The position numbers were made by a program, and so were the translations under genes. From JANMJD01 sp963828405 (GTDB lineage Bacteria > Actinomycetota > Acidimicrobiia > Acidimicrobiales > Ilumatobacteraceae), in the NCBI GenBank assembly GCA_963828405.1, contig CAWHEG010000012.1, positions 161,371 to 225,370 of the forward strand: a stretch of DNA of 64,000 nucleotides. The letters are read 5' to 3'. A model generated the notes under the pieces. It saw only the letters and a list, made by a program, of their open reading frames with translations. It was not told where the DNA came from and ran no database searches. Of the stretch, positions 27,256 through 36,449 are shown piece after piece (the stretch's first letter is position 1; every line of letters starts with the position of its first letter).

Positions 27256-29631
27256 ATGACTACCGCAGTGATCGGTACACGGCTGCTCAGGCGGGAGGAT
27301 CCGGCGCTGCTGACCGGTGAGGCCAAGTACACCAACGACTTGAACATCCCGGGCGCGCTCCACCTCGCCGTGCTGCGCAGCCCGTACGCCAACGCCAACA
27401 TCGTCAGCGTCGACGTCAGCGGGGCGCTGGCCGTTCCCGGGGTCGTCGCCGCCTACTCGGGGGCTGATCTGCAGCCCCTGTGGGCCGCGCCGATGCCGTG
27501 CGCCTGGCCGGTCACGGCCGACATGAAGAACCCGACCCACTACCCCATCGCCGTGTCGAAGGCGGCGTACGCAGGTGACGGCGTCGCCTGCGTGGTGGCG
27601 ACCTCCGATGTCGCCGCCCGGGACGCACTCGAGGCGATCCACGTCGAGTACGAGGCGCTCCCGGCGATCATCGACCTCGAGGACGCGCTCAGCGACCGGG
27701 TGGTCCTCCACCCCGAGCTCGGTACGAACCGCAGCTACACCTGGGACCTCAAGGTCGGCGAGGAGGCCGTCGCCGCGGCGATCGACGGGGGTGGCGCCAG
27801 GTACGTGGTCAAGGAGCGCTACATCCAGCAGCGCCTCATCCCGATGGCGATGGAGCCCCGCGCCTGCGCCGCGGTGCCCCAGCCCTTCGGAGGCGGGATG
27901 ACGCTCTACTCGGCGACGCAGATCCCCCACATCCTCAAGGTGATGGTCGCCCTCACCCTCGGCATCCCCGAGCAGACGATGCGGGTCGTCGCCCCCTCCG
28001 TCGGCGGTGGATTCGGCTCGAAGCTCAACGTCTACGCCGAGGAGCTGCTCTGCGTCGCCCTGTCGCGCAAGCACGGCGTGCCCGTCCGCTGGAACGAGGA
28101 GCGCGGCGAGAACACCGTCGCCACCATCCAGGGACGTGGCCAGATCCAGGACATCGAGCTGGGCGCCGACGAGCACGGCAGGATCATCGCCGTGCGCGTC
28201 CGCATCCTCGGGGACATGGGCGCCTACCTGCAACTCGTCACCCCGGGTGTCCCGCTGCTCGGCGCCTTCCTCTACGCCGGTGTCTACGACCTGCCGGCCG
28301 CCTACGACTTCAGCTGCACTTCGGTGTTCACCTCGATGACGCCGACCGACGCCTACCGCGGCGCCGGACGGCCCGAGGCGACCTATGCCATCGAACGCGC
28401 CGTCGACGCGCTCGCCGCCAAGGTCGGGATGGACCCACTCGAGTTCCGCAAGCTCAACTTCATCAAGCGCGAGCAGTTCCCGTACACCGCCTTCAGCGGC
28501 CTGACCTACGACTCCGGTGACCACCTCGCCGCCGCCGAGAAGGCGGCGTCGCTGGCCGGCTACGCCGCCGTGCGCGCCCGCCAGGCCACCCAGAACGTCC
28601 CGGGGTCGACCAGGCGGGTGGGCATCGGCGTGTCGAGCTACTTCGAGATGTGCGGTCTCGCCCCGTCGCGGGTGCTCGCCTCGCTCAACTACGGAGCCGG
28701 CGGCTGGGAGGCGGCCACGGTGCGCATCCTGCCGACGAACAAGGTCCAGGTCGTCACCGGCGCCACGCCCCACGGGCAGGGCCACGAGACGTCGTGGTCG
28801 ATGATCGTCGCCGACAAGCTCGGAGTCGCCCCCGAGGACGTCGACGTGCTGCACAGCGACACGGCGATCAGCCCGCTCGGCCTCGACACCTACGGCTCGC
28901 GGTCGCTGGTGGTCGGTGGCGTCGCCATCGACATGGCGTGCGACAGGGTGATCGACAAGGCCCGCAAGATCGCCGCCCACCAGCTCGAGTGCTCGGCCGA
29001 CGATCTCGACTTCGCCGGAGGGGTCTTCTCGGTGAGGGGCACCCCCGAGCGGGCCACACCGCTCGCCGCCATCGCCTTCGCCGCGTTCACCGCCCACGAC
29101 CTGCCCGACGGGTTGGAGCCCAACCTCGAGGCCCACGTCACCTACGACCCGCCGAACTTCTCGTGGCCGTTCGGGACCCACATCTGCACCGTCGAGGTCG
29201 ACACCGAGACCGGCCAGGTCGATGTCCTCGGCTACGTCGCCGTCGATGATTGCGGCAAGCAGATCAACCCGCTGATCGTCGACGGCCAGGTGCACGGCGG
29301 CGTCATCCAGGGCCTCGCCCAGGCGCTGTTCGAGGAGGCCGTCTACGACAAGGACGGCAACCTCAAGACCTCGTCGCTCGCCGAGTACCTCGTGCCCGCC
29401 GCATCGGACGTTCCGGCGATCACGACCGACCACACGATCACTCCCTCGCCGACGAACGCGCTCGGCGTCAAGGGCATCGGCGAGGCCGGGACCATCGGCG
29501 CCGCGCCCGCCGTCATCAATGCCATCGTCGATGCGTTGTCGGGCCTCGGTGTCCGCGACGTGCCGATGCCGGCGTCACCCCACACCGTCTGGAAAACCAT
29601 CCAAGCTGCTGCCTCAGGAGGCTCGAAGTGA
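27256..29631 (+). CDS. Molybdopterin-binding large subunit, form-II CoxL-like
   Basis: 791 aa. Motifs: GTRLLRREDPALLTGEAKYT, GGGFGSKLNVYAEE, active-site loop DAYRGAGRPEAT, ATPHGQGHETSW, and GVKGIGEAGTIGAAPAV with the catalytic Glu. The AYRGAGR loop lacks the Cys-Ser of genuine form-I CO dehydrogenase. CO oxidation therefore cannot be assumed; an organic or N-heterocyclic substrate is equally possible. The gene lies 24 nt after the Fe-S subunit and its stop overlaps the FAD subunit start. Confidence 0.92.
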   Translation: MTTAVIGTRLLRREDPALLTGEAKYTNDLNIPGALHLAVLRSPYANANIVSVDVSGALAVPGVVAAYSGADLQPLWAAPMPCAWPVTADMKNPTHYPIAVSKAAYAGDGVACVVATSDVAARDALEAIHVEYEALPAIIDLEDALSDRVVLHPELGTNRSYTWDLKVGEEAVAAAIDGGGARYVVKERYIQQRLIPMAMEPRACAAVPQPFGGGMTLYSATQIPHILKVMVALTLGIPEQTMRVVAPSVGGGFGSKLNVYAEELLCVALSRKHGVPVRWNEERGENTVATIQGRGQIQDIELGADEHGRIIAVRVRILGDMGAYLQLVTPGVPLLGAFLYAGVYDLPAAYDFSCTSVFTSMTPTDAYRGAGRPEATYAIERAVDALAAKVGMDPLEFRKLNFIKREQFPYTAFSGLTYDSGDHLAAAEKAASLAGYAAVRARQATQNVPGSTRRVGIGVSSYFEMCGLAPSRVLASLNYGAGGWEAATVRILPTNKVQVVTGATPHGQGHETSWSMIVADKLGVAPEDVDVLHSDTAISPLGLDTYGSRSLVVGGVAIDMACDRVIDKARKIAAHQLECSADDLDFAGGVFSVRGTPERATPLAAIAFAAFTAHDLPDGLEPNLEAHVTYDPPNFSWPFGTHICTVEVDTETGQVDVLGYVAVDDCGKQINPLIVDGQVHGGVIQGLAQALFEEAVYDKDGNLKTSSLAEYLVPAASDVPAITTDHTITPSPTNALGVKGIGEAGTIGAAPAVINAIVDALSGLGVRDVPMPASPHTVWKTIQAAASGGSK

Positions 29632-30452
29632 TCCCCGCCGCATTCGACTACAAGCGTGCCTCGTCGGCCGCCGAGGCCATTGCCCTGGTGGGCGAGTACG
29701 GCGAGGACGCCAAGTTCCTCGCCGGGGGCCACAGCCTCCTGCCGCTGATGAAGCTGCGCCTCGCCCAGCCCTCGGTGCTCGTCGACATCGGCCGCCTGTC
29801 CGACCTGTCGTACATCCGCGACGCCGGCGACCACGTGGCGATCGGCGCCCTGACCCGCCACCGCGATGTCGAGACGTCGTCGCTGCTCGCCCAGCACGTG
29901 CCGCTGCTCGCCCACGCCGCCGGCCACGTCGGCGACCCGCAGGTGCGCCACCGCGGCACCCTCGGCGGGACGATCGCCCACGCCGACCCGGCCTCCGACC
30001 TCCCGGCGACCACGCTGGCGCTCGGCGCGACCTACGTGGCCCAGGGACCCAACGGCACCCGCGAGATCGCCGCGGCCGACTTCTACCAGGGCTTCCTCGA
30101 GTCCGTACTCGCCGCTGACGAGATGCTCACCGAGGTCCGCATCCCGAAGATGAACGGCGCCGGCTGGAGCTTCCAGAAGTTCAACCGCCGGGCCCAGGAC
30201 TGGGCGATCGTCGGCGTGGCCGCCTGGAGCGGCAACGGCGGCTCGGGTGTCGCCCTGGTCAACATGGGCTCGACCCCGATCCTCGCCACCAGTGTGTCCT
30301 CCGCGCTGGCCGGCGGCGCCTCGATCGCCGACGCGGCCGAGCAGGCCGTCGCCGAGGCCGAGCCGCAGGCCGACCTCAACGCCAGCGTCGAGTACCGCAC
30401 CCATCTGGCCAAGGTGCTCGTGCGCCGCGCCCTCGAGCAGGCCGCCGCCTGA
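29628..30452 (+). CDS. FAD-binding medium subunit (CoxM-like)
   Basis: 274 aa. FAD-binding PCMH domain: FDYKRASSAAEAIALV, FLAGGHSLLPLMKLRLA, QVRHRGTLGGTIAHADPASD. The C-terminal CO_deh_flav_C domain includes FQKFNRRAQDWAIVGVAAW. Start GTG 29628 overlaps the large-subunit TGA, with AGGAGG 5-10 nt upstream. It is the third gene of the S-L-M operon and is expected to be the electron exit to quinone or another acceptor. Confidence 0.93.
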   Translation: MIPAAFDYKRASSAAEAIALVGEYGEDAKFLAGGHSLLPLMKLRLAQPSVLVDIGRLSDLSYIRDAGDHVAIGALTRHRDVETSSLLAQHVPLLAHAAGHVGDPQVRHRGTLGGTIAHADPASDLPATTLALGATYVAQGPNGTREIAAADFYQGFLESVLAADEMLTEVRIPKMNGAGWSFQKFNRRAQDWAIVGVAAWSGNGGSGVALVNMGSTPILATSVSSALAGGASIADAAEQAVAEAEPQADLNASVEYRTHLAKVLVRRALEQAAA

Positions 30453-30487
30453 CGATCGCCAACCGGTTGCCAGCCACCGCGGGCGGA

Positions 30488-31531
30488 GTGCGAACGGCTA
30501 CGGCCTCCGGTCGCCACGCCCGGTTCGACCCCTCGACCTGGAGGTCGGTCCGGCGCGTCTGCTTCGTCGTGTACGGCGCGCTGTACCTGTGGTCGTTCTT
30601 CTCCAACGGGCTGCCGATCTCACGTAAGTCGGTGATGGTCTCGGTCGCCGTCCCGGTGCTCATCGGCCAGTTCGGACGGCCGTGGCGACGCTGGGCATGG
30701 ACCGCGCTCGAACTCGCCCTCTACGCGGCGATGTGGTTCGCCTACGACTACAGCCGCGGGATCGCCGACCGTCTCGGCATGCCCCTGCAGGTCGACATGC
30801 CCCGTGACATCGACCGTTCCCTGTTCTTCGGGGCCGATCCGACCGTGTGGATCCAGCGGAAGTTCTACGAGCGCGACCACGTCCGCTGGTACGACGTCGC
30901 CGGCTCGATGGTCTACTACACGCACTTCGTCGTGCCGGTCGCCGTCGCCGTCGTGCTGTGGGTCACCAACCGGCGCCAGTGGGGCCGGTACGTGCGCCGG
31001 TTCGCCACAGCGCTGTACGTCGCCGTCGCCGGGTTCATCCTGCTGCCCACGGTTCCCCCGTGGATGGCGGCGTCGACCCAGTTCCCGTACCGCATTCTCG
31101 ACCCGATCGCCCGGCCGACGACGCGTGGCTGGTCGCACCTCCGTTTCAGGACGTTCGTCGAATGGGTGATCAGGGGGCGGGACTGGGCCAACCCGACGGC
31201 GGCGATGCCGTCGCTGCACGCCGGGTTCGCTCTGCTCGTGCCGCTGTTCCTGATGCCGTTCGTCCGGCCGAGGGCGGTCAAGGCGGCCCTCGCCGCCTTC
31301 CCGCTGCTGATGGCGGTGACGCTCGTCTACTTCGGCGAGCACTACGTCGCCGACGTACTCGGCGGCTGGATCGTCGTCGCCGGCTCCGTCGGGTTCTGGG
31401 GGTGGTGGGAGGCGCGGCGATCCGCCCGCGGCCTCCCCGACTACGGCCCGTTCGGGCGGTGGCTGCGCCGCTGGCTCGGCGAACCCGACCTCGATCCGCC
31501 GGAAGCGCCGACCGCTCCCCCGAGGCCGTAG
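30488..31531 (+). CDS. PAP2-superfamily membrane phosphatase / phosphotransferase
   Basis: 347 aa with about six transmembrane helices. The PAP2 signature is AMPSLHAGFALL followed by EHYVADVLGGW (catalytic His residues), preceded by a WANPTAAMPS stretch as in inositolphosphotransferase-type (Aur1/Ipt1-like) PAP2 proteins. It may dephosphorylate or transfer lipid head groups. A TTG at 30467 in frame is an alternative start; GTG 30488 preceded by GGGCGGA is preferred. It separates the hydroxylase subunits from their maturation genes. Confidence 0.8.
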   Translation: MRTATASGRHARFDPSTWRSVRRVCFVVYGALYLWSFFSNGLPISRKSVMVSVAVPVLIGQFGRPWRRWAWTALELALYAAMWFAYDYSRGIADRLGMPLQVDMPRDIDRSLFFGADPTVWIQRKFYERDHVRWYDVAGSMVYYTHFVVPVAVAVVLWVTNRRQWGRYVRRFATALYVAVAGFILLPTVPPWMAASTQFPYRILDPIARPTTRGWSHLRFRTFVEWVIRGRDWANPTAAMPSLHAGFALLVPLFLMPFVRPRAVKAALAAFPLLMAVTLVYFGEHYVADVLGGWIVVAGSVGFWGWWEARRSARGLPDYGPFGRWLRRWLGEPDLDPPEAPTAPPRP

Positions 31532-31572
31532 GACCGGCGACTACCATCCGACGCCAGAAGGGGTGATACCTG

Positions 31573-33000
31573 ATGGTCTCAGGGGACCGGGAGTACGACG
31601 ATTTCTGGCTGGACGCCATCGCCGATGCCGAGCCCTACCCGTACTGGTACGACGACGTCGACGAGCCCGATTCGAATCCGACGCTCGTGCGCACCGAGAG
31701 CTGCGACCTGTGCGTCGTCGGCGGCGGGTACACCGGCCTGTGGACGGCGATCATCGCCAAGGAACGCGACCCCTCGCGTGACGTGATCCTGATCGACGCC
31801 CACGAGGTCGGCTCGGCCGCCAGCGGCCGCAACGGTGGATTCATGGAGTCGAGCCTGACCCACGGCGTCGCCAACGGCCAGGAACGCTTCGCCGGCGAGC
31901 TGCCGCTGCTCGAGGAGCTGGGTCTGGCCAATCTCAACGAGATCGAGTCGGCGATCACCCGCTACGCCATCGACTGCGACTACGAGCGCACCGGTGTGAT
32001 CGACGTGGCCACCTCGTACCACCCGAAGTCGTACCTCACCGAGCTGCGCGAGGATTACGTGCAGCTTCGCCAGCTCGGCCAGGCCGTCGAGTTCCTCGAC
32101 CGCGAGGCGATGCAGACGATGATCCACTCCCCCGCCTACACCGGCGGCCTGTGGCGCAAGGGGCGCGCCGCCCTCGTCGACCCGGCCCGGCTGGTCTGGG
32201 GGCTCAAGGCGGCGGCCGAATCGCTCGGCGTGCGGATCTTCGAGGACACCAAGGCCACGGCGATCGAACGCGACGGCGTGGGTGTGCTGGTCACGACCCC
32301 GCTCGGCCGGGTGCGCGCCGGGCGGGTGGCGCTGGCCACGAACGCCTTCCCCCCGCTGCTCAAGCGGGTCAAGCACTACATCGCCCCGGTGTACGACTAC
32401 GTGCTCGTCACCGAACCGCTGACGCCCGAGCAGATGGCGTCGATCGGGTGGGAGGGGCGCCAGGGGCTGTCGGACATCCCCAACCAGTTCCACTACTACC
32501 GGCTCACCTACGACAACCGGATCCTGTGGGGTGGATACGACGCCGTGTACTACTTCGGCGGGAAGGTCAACGCCGAGCTCGAACAGCGCCCCGAGACCTG
32601 GGCCAAGCTGGCCCGGCACTTCTTCGAGACCTTCCCGCAGCTCGAGGGGGTCAAGTTCTCCCACGCCTGGGGCGGGGTGATCGACACCTCGACCCGGTTC
32701 TGCGTCTTCTGGGGCTCGGCGATGAGCGGTCGCGTCGCCTATTCGATCGGGTACACCGGGCTGGGCGTCGGTGCCGCCCGCTTCGGCGCCGAGGTCAGCC
32801 TCGACCTGCTCGACGGCCGGCGCACCCGGGCGACGGAGACCAGCTTCGTCAAGGACAAGCCGCTGCCGTTCCCTCCCGAACCCTTCCGCTTCATCGGGAT
32901 CCAGACCACGAGGTGGTCGCTCGACCGCGAGGACCGTACGGGCAAACGCAACCTCTGGTTGCGCTCCCTCGACCGTCTCGGCCTCGGCTTCGACAGCTGA
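31573..33000 (+). CDS. FAD-dependent amine/amino-acid oxidoreductase (DAO family)
   Basis: 475 aa. Dinucleotide-binding motif CDLCVVGGGYTGLWTAIIAK, the AASGRNGGF motif typical of gamma-glutamylputrescine-oxidase-like DAO proteins, and C-terminal FAD contact YTGLGVGAARFGAEV. The N-terminal 45 residues (FWLDAIADAEPYPYWYDDVD) are characteristic of this subgroup. TACCAT (31542-31547) is a likely -10 and AGAAGGGG a Shine-Dalgarno 9 nt before the ATG. The substrate is not predictable. Confidence 0.88.
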   Translation: MVSGDREYDDFWLDAIADAEPYPYWYDDVDEPDSNPTLVRTESCDLCVVGGGYTGLWTAIIAKERDPSRDVILIDAHEVGSAASGRNGGFMESSLTHGVANGQERFAGELPLLEELGLANLNEIESAITRYAIDCDYERTGVIDVATSYHPKSYLTELREDYVQLRQLGQAVEFLDREAMQTMIHSPAYTGGLWRKGRAALVDPARLVWGLKAAAESLGVRIFEDTKATAIERDGVGVLVTTPLGRVRAGRVALATNAFPPLLKRVKHYIAPVYDYVLVTEPLTPEQMASIGWEGRQGLSDIPNQFHYYRLTYDNRILWGGYDAVYYFGGKVNAELEQRPETWAKLARHFFETFPQLEGVKFSHAWGGVIDTSTRFCVFWGSAMSGRVAYSIGYTGLGVGAARFGAEVSLDLLDGRRTRATETSFVKDKPLPFPPEPFRFIGIQTTRWSLDREDRTGKRNLWLRSLDRLGLGFDS

Positions 33001-33077
33001 TCGTCTGGTTCCCGTCAACGACGACCACGAACACGACGTTCGGTGCATTGCTGATCACGCCGAAAGAGGACGCAGAG

Positions 33078-33107
33078 CGATCTTTCACCACTTTGAGTCG
33101 ATCTTTC
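33078..33107. repeat. CGATCTTTC direct repeats 21 bp apart
   Basis: Two identical 9-mers (33078-33086 and 33099-33107) start 21 bp apart, two helical turns. They lie in an AT-richer upstream region of the next gene, immediately before its promoter. They are plausible tandem regulator sites. Confidence 0.4.
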
Positions 33108-33144
33108 TCACTCCTTGTCCCCCTGGTCGCCATAGAGTTGCGAC

Positions 33145-33879
33145 ATGTCACCACTCAGTGGGTTTGCGTCGTCAGATTCCATTCCGAATGGTCGGACGGC
33201 GGCCGGGCCGAGGGGTACCCGGGTCCGCAGGGCGCTCGGCGGCGGCGTCGTGGCAACGATGGTCGCCCTCGTCCTGGCGCCCGCCGTCACCGCCAACGCA
33301 TCGGCGATCAGTGAGTGGTGTGCCGACGAGGTCGCCGCCGTGGCCCAGCAGGTGGCGCCGTTCGCCGGGCGGCTCGGCGGCGAGGCCGTCCTGACGATCG
33401 CCGTCACCGACGCCGACCGCGCCCGACTGGCCGAGGAGGTCGGCCTCGAGACCGCCGGATTGACGATCGGGGCGATGGCAACAGGCGGCAGGATGACGAT
33501 CCGGGTGGTCATCGACTGCACCCAGCTGATCTCGCGCACCCAGCAGACGGCGCTGCGGTTCCTGATGCTCCATGAGATCGGCCACGCCCTGCAGTTCATC
33601 TCCAAACCGATGGACCCCCATACTCCGGCCCAGCACGAGTTCGAGGCCGACTGCGCGGCCAACATCATGCTCCGCCAGATCTACGGCGTGCAGGTGGCGC
33701 TGTCGTACGGGGCGCACGGTGGCTGCCCCCCGGAGATGTACCAGCCCACCGCCGCCTGGCTCGACACGGTGGCGTCGGCGCCGCCGCCCGTCAGGCCCAA
33801 GGTGCGGGCGACCGGGCTGCTGCGCGTCACCCCCACCACCGCCACCATGACCGCCACCGCCACCGCCCCCCGGCCGTAG
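33145..33879 (+). CDS. Secreted HEIGH-motif zinc metalloprotease-like protein
   Basis: 244 aa. Basic N-terminus then a hydrophobic export segment (about 28-50, ALGGGVVATMVALVLAPAVTA). The extracellular part has the zincin motif LHEIGHALQF followed by EFEADCAAN, which supplies a third ligand. This pattern resembles small metallopeptidases of DUF4157/M48-like type but no named family is certain. The tail is Thr/Ala/Pro-rich. ATG 33145 is 6 nt after TAGAGT (33133-33138), giving a leaderless transcript. Confidence 0.7.
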   Translation: MSPLSGFASSDSIPNGRTAAGPRGTRVRRALGGGVVATMVALVLAPAVTANASAISEWCADEVAAVAQQVAPFAGRLGGEAVLTIAVTDADRARLAEEVGLETAGLTIGAMATGGRMTIRVVIDCTQLISRTQQTALRFLMLHEIGHALQFISKPMDPHTPAQHEFEADCAANIMLRQIYGVQVALSYGAHGGCPPEMYQPTAAWLDTVASAPPPVRPKVRATGLLRVTPTTATMTATATAPRP

Positions 33880-33960
33880 CCCGCCCAGGTCCGGCCCGCC
33901 CAGCCAGGTCCGGCCCAGCGAACAGCGCAACGCGGCGCACGGCCTTCTACGCTGGCCGTG

Positions 33961-34890
33961 ATGGTTCCCTCGCAGCCTGCCACGAACGTTCACGAAGTCA
34001 CCCGTGCCTTGCAGGCCAACGGCTACCTCCCCGACGAGGGTCTCGCTACGGCTGTGTTCCTGGCGATGCGACTGCGGCGGCCCCTACTGCTCGAGGGCGA
34101 GGCCGGCGTGGGCAAGACCGAGGTGGCCAAGGTCCTCAGCCGGTGGACCGGCGGTGAGCTCATCCGGTTGCAGTGCTACGAGGGCATCGACGTCTCCCAG
34201 GCCGTGTACGAGTGGGACTACTCACGCCAGTTGCTCCACCTGCGCGCCGCCGAGGCCACCGGCTACGCCTCGTCGGGCACGCTCGACGCTCTCGAGGACG
34301 AGCTCTACTCGGAGCGGTTCCTGGTCAAACGGGCCATCCTGCGGTCGATCCGCCACGGGGAGGGCCCTCCCCCGATCCTGCTGATCGACGAGGTCGACCG
34401 GGCCGACGACGAGTTCGAGGCCTTCCTGCTCGAGGTGCTCTCCGACTACCAGGTGACGGTCCCGGAGCTGGGGACGTTCAGCGCCCTGGTGCCGCCCATC
34501 GTGATCCTCACCTCGAACCGCACCCGCGACGTCCACGATGCGCTCAAGCGGCGCTGCCTGTACCACTGGGTCGAGCACCCGAGCTTCGAGCGGGAGGTGG
34601 CGATCGTCCGCCTCCGGGCGCCTCAGGCGTCCGAGCAGCTCACCCGCCAGGTCGCCGCGGCCGTCGAGGCGATGCGCGGGCTGCAGCTGTACAAGCCTCC
34701 AGGGGTCGCCGAGACGATCGACTGGGCCACCTCGCTCGGCGAACTGGGGGCGACGACGCTCGACGAGCGGTTGGTCGAGACCACCCTCGGCACCGTGCTC
34801 AAGTACCGCGAGGACCAGGAGCGGGTCCGGGCCAACGGGGTCGCCGACCTGGTCAAGCAGGCATTCGAACGCGGCATGGTGGGCGGCTGA
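33961..34890 (+). CDS. MoxR-family AAA+ ATPase (CoxD-like)
   Basis: 309 aa. Walker A GEAGVGKTEVAKVL, Walker B ILLIDEVDRAD, sensor-1 ILTSNRTRDVHDALKRRC. CoxD-type MoxR ATPases act with vWA partners in maturation of the Mo/Cu or Mo active site of CO-dehydrogenase-like enzymes. ATG 33961 is 7 nt after TACGCT (33948-33953). An in-frame GTG directly before it (33958) is too close to the -10. It heads the maturation operon (vWA, XdhC-N and XdhC follow). Confidence 0.92.
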   Translation: MVPSQPATNVHEVTRALQANGYLPDEGLATAVFLAMRLRRPLLLEGEAGVGKTEVAKVLSRWTGGELIRLQCYEGIDVSQAVYEWDYSRQLLHLRAAEATGYASSGTLDALEDELYSERFLVKRAILRSIRHGEGPPPILLIDEVDRADDEFEAFLLEVLSDYQVTVPELGTFSALVPPIVILTSNRTRDVHDALKRRCLYHWVEHPSFEREVAIVRLRAPQASEQLTRQVAAAVEAMRGLQLYKPPGVAETIDWATSLGELGATTLDERLVETTLGTVLKYREDQERVRANGVADLVKQAFERGMVGG

Positions 34891-34895
34891 GGACC

Positions 34896-36101
34896 GTGGC
34901 CGCGGCCGGTTCGCAGCCGTCGCCCCCGGCAAGCTGCGAGGAGATCTCGGTCGCCTTCGCCCGCGTGCTGCGGGGCGCCGGCCTGGTCGTGCCGCTCGAT
35001 GCGGTGCTGGCGTTCACCGACGCCCTGGCGGCCGTCGGGCTGAGCCGGCGCCGCAACGTCTACTGGGCGGCGCGGGCCACCCTCGTGCGGCGACCCGAGG
35101 ACCTGGCGCTGTTCGAGCGCGCCTTCAAGGTGTTCTTCGAAGGTCGTCGTCCGGCGGACGACGACGAGCCCGAACCCGAACCGTTGCACATCACCATCGT
35201 CGTCGACTCCGACGACGAGACCGACGAGGCCGACGACGGGTCGGGCGACGACCCCGACGACGACCCGACGATCCACCTGAGGTTCTCGGCCGCGGAGGTG
35301 CTGCGCGAGAAGGACTTCGCTGCGTACACGCCAGAGGAGTTGCAGGCCGCCCATACGTTGATGACCCGGCTCCGGCTGGCCGGGACACCCCGGCGGAGCC
35401 GGCGTCTCCTGCCGACGCGCCGTGGCGGCACCCATCCCGACCTGCGCCGGACCGTGCGCACCGCCCTGCGAGCGGGTGGCGAGCCGATCAGGCGGGAGCG
35501 ACGCAGGGTCGGAGAGCGCAACCGGCGGCTCGTGCTCCTCCTCGATGTGTCCGGATCGATGGAGCCCTATGCCCGGGCGCTGGTCCGATTCGTGCATGCC
35601 GCCGTCGCCGGACGCCAGCGGGTCGAGGCCTTCGCCCTCGGCACCCGGCTCACCCGGGTGACGCGCGAGCTGACCAGCCGTGATCCCGATCGCGCCATCG
35701 CCCTCGCCGCCGGTCGGGTGAGCGACTGGAGCGGGGGCACGCGGCTGGGTGACTGCCTGCGGCGGTTCAACGACGAGTGGGGTGTGCGCGGCATGGCCCG
35801 GGGGGCGATCGTCGTGATCCTCTCCGACGGCTGGGATCGCGGCGACCCCGAGGTGCTCGCCGAACAGATGGCGCGGCTGTCGCGCGTCGCCTACCGCGTC
35901 ATCTGGGTCAATCCGCTCAAGGTCACCCCCGGCTATGCCCCGCTCGCCCGGGGAATGGCGGCGGCTCTGCCGTATGTTGACGCCTTCGTCGAAGGGCATT
36001 CGATCTCGGCGATGGAAGAACTGGCCAGGGTGATCGACGGTGCCGAGACCGACCGGTCGGCGCCAGGGCAGGCAGGCGAACGACACGGAGCAGCACGATG
36101 A
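34896..36101 (+). CDS. vWA-domain protein, CoxE-like
   Basis: 401 aa. The N-terminal half is acidic and disordered in part (DDDEPEPEP, DDETDEADDG). The C-terminal von Willebrand A domain has the MIDAS DVSGSMEPYAR, with T of the SGGTRLGDCL segment and D of LSDGWDRGDP. It is the partner of the MoxR ATPase in cofactor insertion. GTG 34896 is 5 nt after the MoxR stop. Confidence 0.92.
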   Translation: MAAAGSQPSPPASCEEISVAFARVLRGAGLVVPLDAVLAFTDALAAVGLSRRRNVYWAARATLVRRPEDLALFERAFKVFFEGRRPADDDEPEPEPLHITIVVDSDDETDEADDGSGDDPDDDPTIHLRFSAAEVLREKDFAAYTPEELQAAHTLMTRLRLAGTPRRSRRLLPTRRGGTHPDLRRTVRTALRAGGEPIRRERRRVGERNRRLVLLLDVSGSMEPYARALVRFVHAAVAGRQRVEAFALGTRLTRVTRELTSRDPDRAIALAAGRVSDWSGGTRLGDCLRRFNDEWGVRGMARGAIVVILSDGWDRGDPEVLAEQMARLSRVAYRVIWVNPLKVTPGYAPLARGMAAALPYVDAFVEGHSISAMEELARVIDGAETDRSAPGQAGERHGAAR

Positions 36102-36134
36102 CCGACGACGAGAACCCCGAGGGAGGACCCGAGC

Positions 36135-36449
36135 GTGCGTGAGATCCTCGACGACATCGAGCGGTGGCGATCGGCAGGACGCCGGGTCGCCCTGGCCCGC
36201 GTCGTCAACATCGAGGGCTCCGGCCCGCGTGGACCGGGCGCGGCGATGGCCGTCGCCGACGACGGCGAGGTGGCGGGCTCGGTCAGCGGTGGCTGCGTCG
36301 AGAGCGCTGTGGTCACCGAGGCCCTCGATGTGCTGGCCAGCGGCGTCGCCCGGATGGTGAAGTTCGGCTACTCCGACGACGAGGCGTTCTCGGTCGGGCT
36401 CACCTGCGGGGGCATCATCCACCTGTTCATCGAACCCCTCGACTGGTGA
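36135..36449 (+). CDS. XdhC/CoxI N-terminal domain protein
   Basis: 104 aa, just the XdhC_CoxI domain: RVALARVVNIEGSGPRGPGA, EVAGSVSGGCVESAV, SVGLTCGGIIHLFIEP. In XdhC proteins this is followed by a Rossmann domain, which here is supplied by the next gene. Together they should help deliver sulfurated Mo cofactor. GGGAGG lies about 9 nt before the GTG. A 14-codon open frame starting at ATG 36098 overlaps both the upstream stop and this start and may couple translation. Translation overlaps the next gene by 4 nt. Confidence 0.88.
   Translation: MREILDDIERWRSAGRRVALARVVNIEGSGPRGPGAAMAVADDGEVAGSVSGGCVESAVVTEALDVLASGVARMVKFGYSDDEAFSVGLTCGGIIHLFIEPLDW

Noticed and set aside
26464..29433. A 989-codon minus-strand open frame
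   Set aside because: Antisense shadow of the hydroxylase S and L genes, with His/Asp/Val-rich composition and no domain.
27256..29631. True form-I CO dehydrogenase (coxL)
   Set aside because: The active-site loop is AYRGAGR, not AYRCSFR, so CO oxidation cannot be claimed.
36098..36142. 14-codon ORF between the vWA and XdhC-N genes as a gene
   Set aside because: Too short and without bias of its own; at most a coupling mini-cistron.
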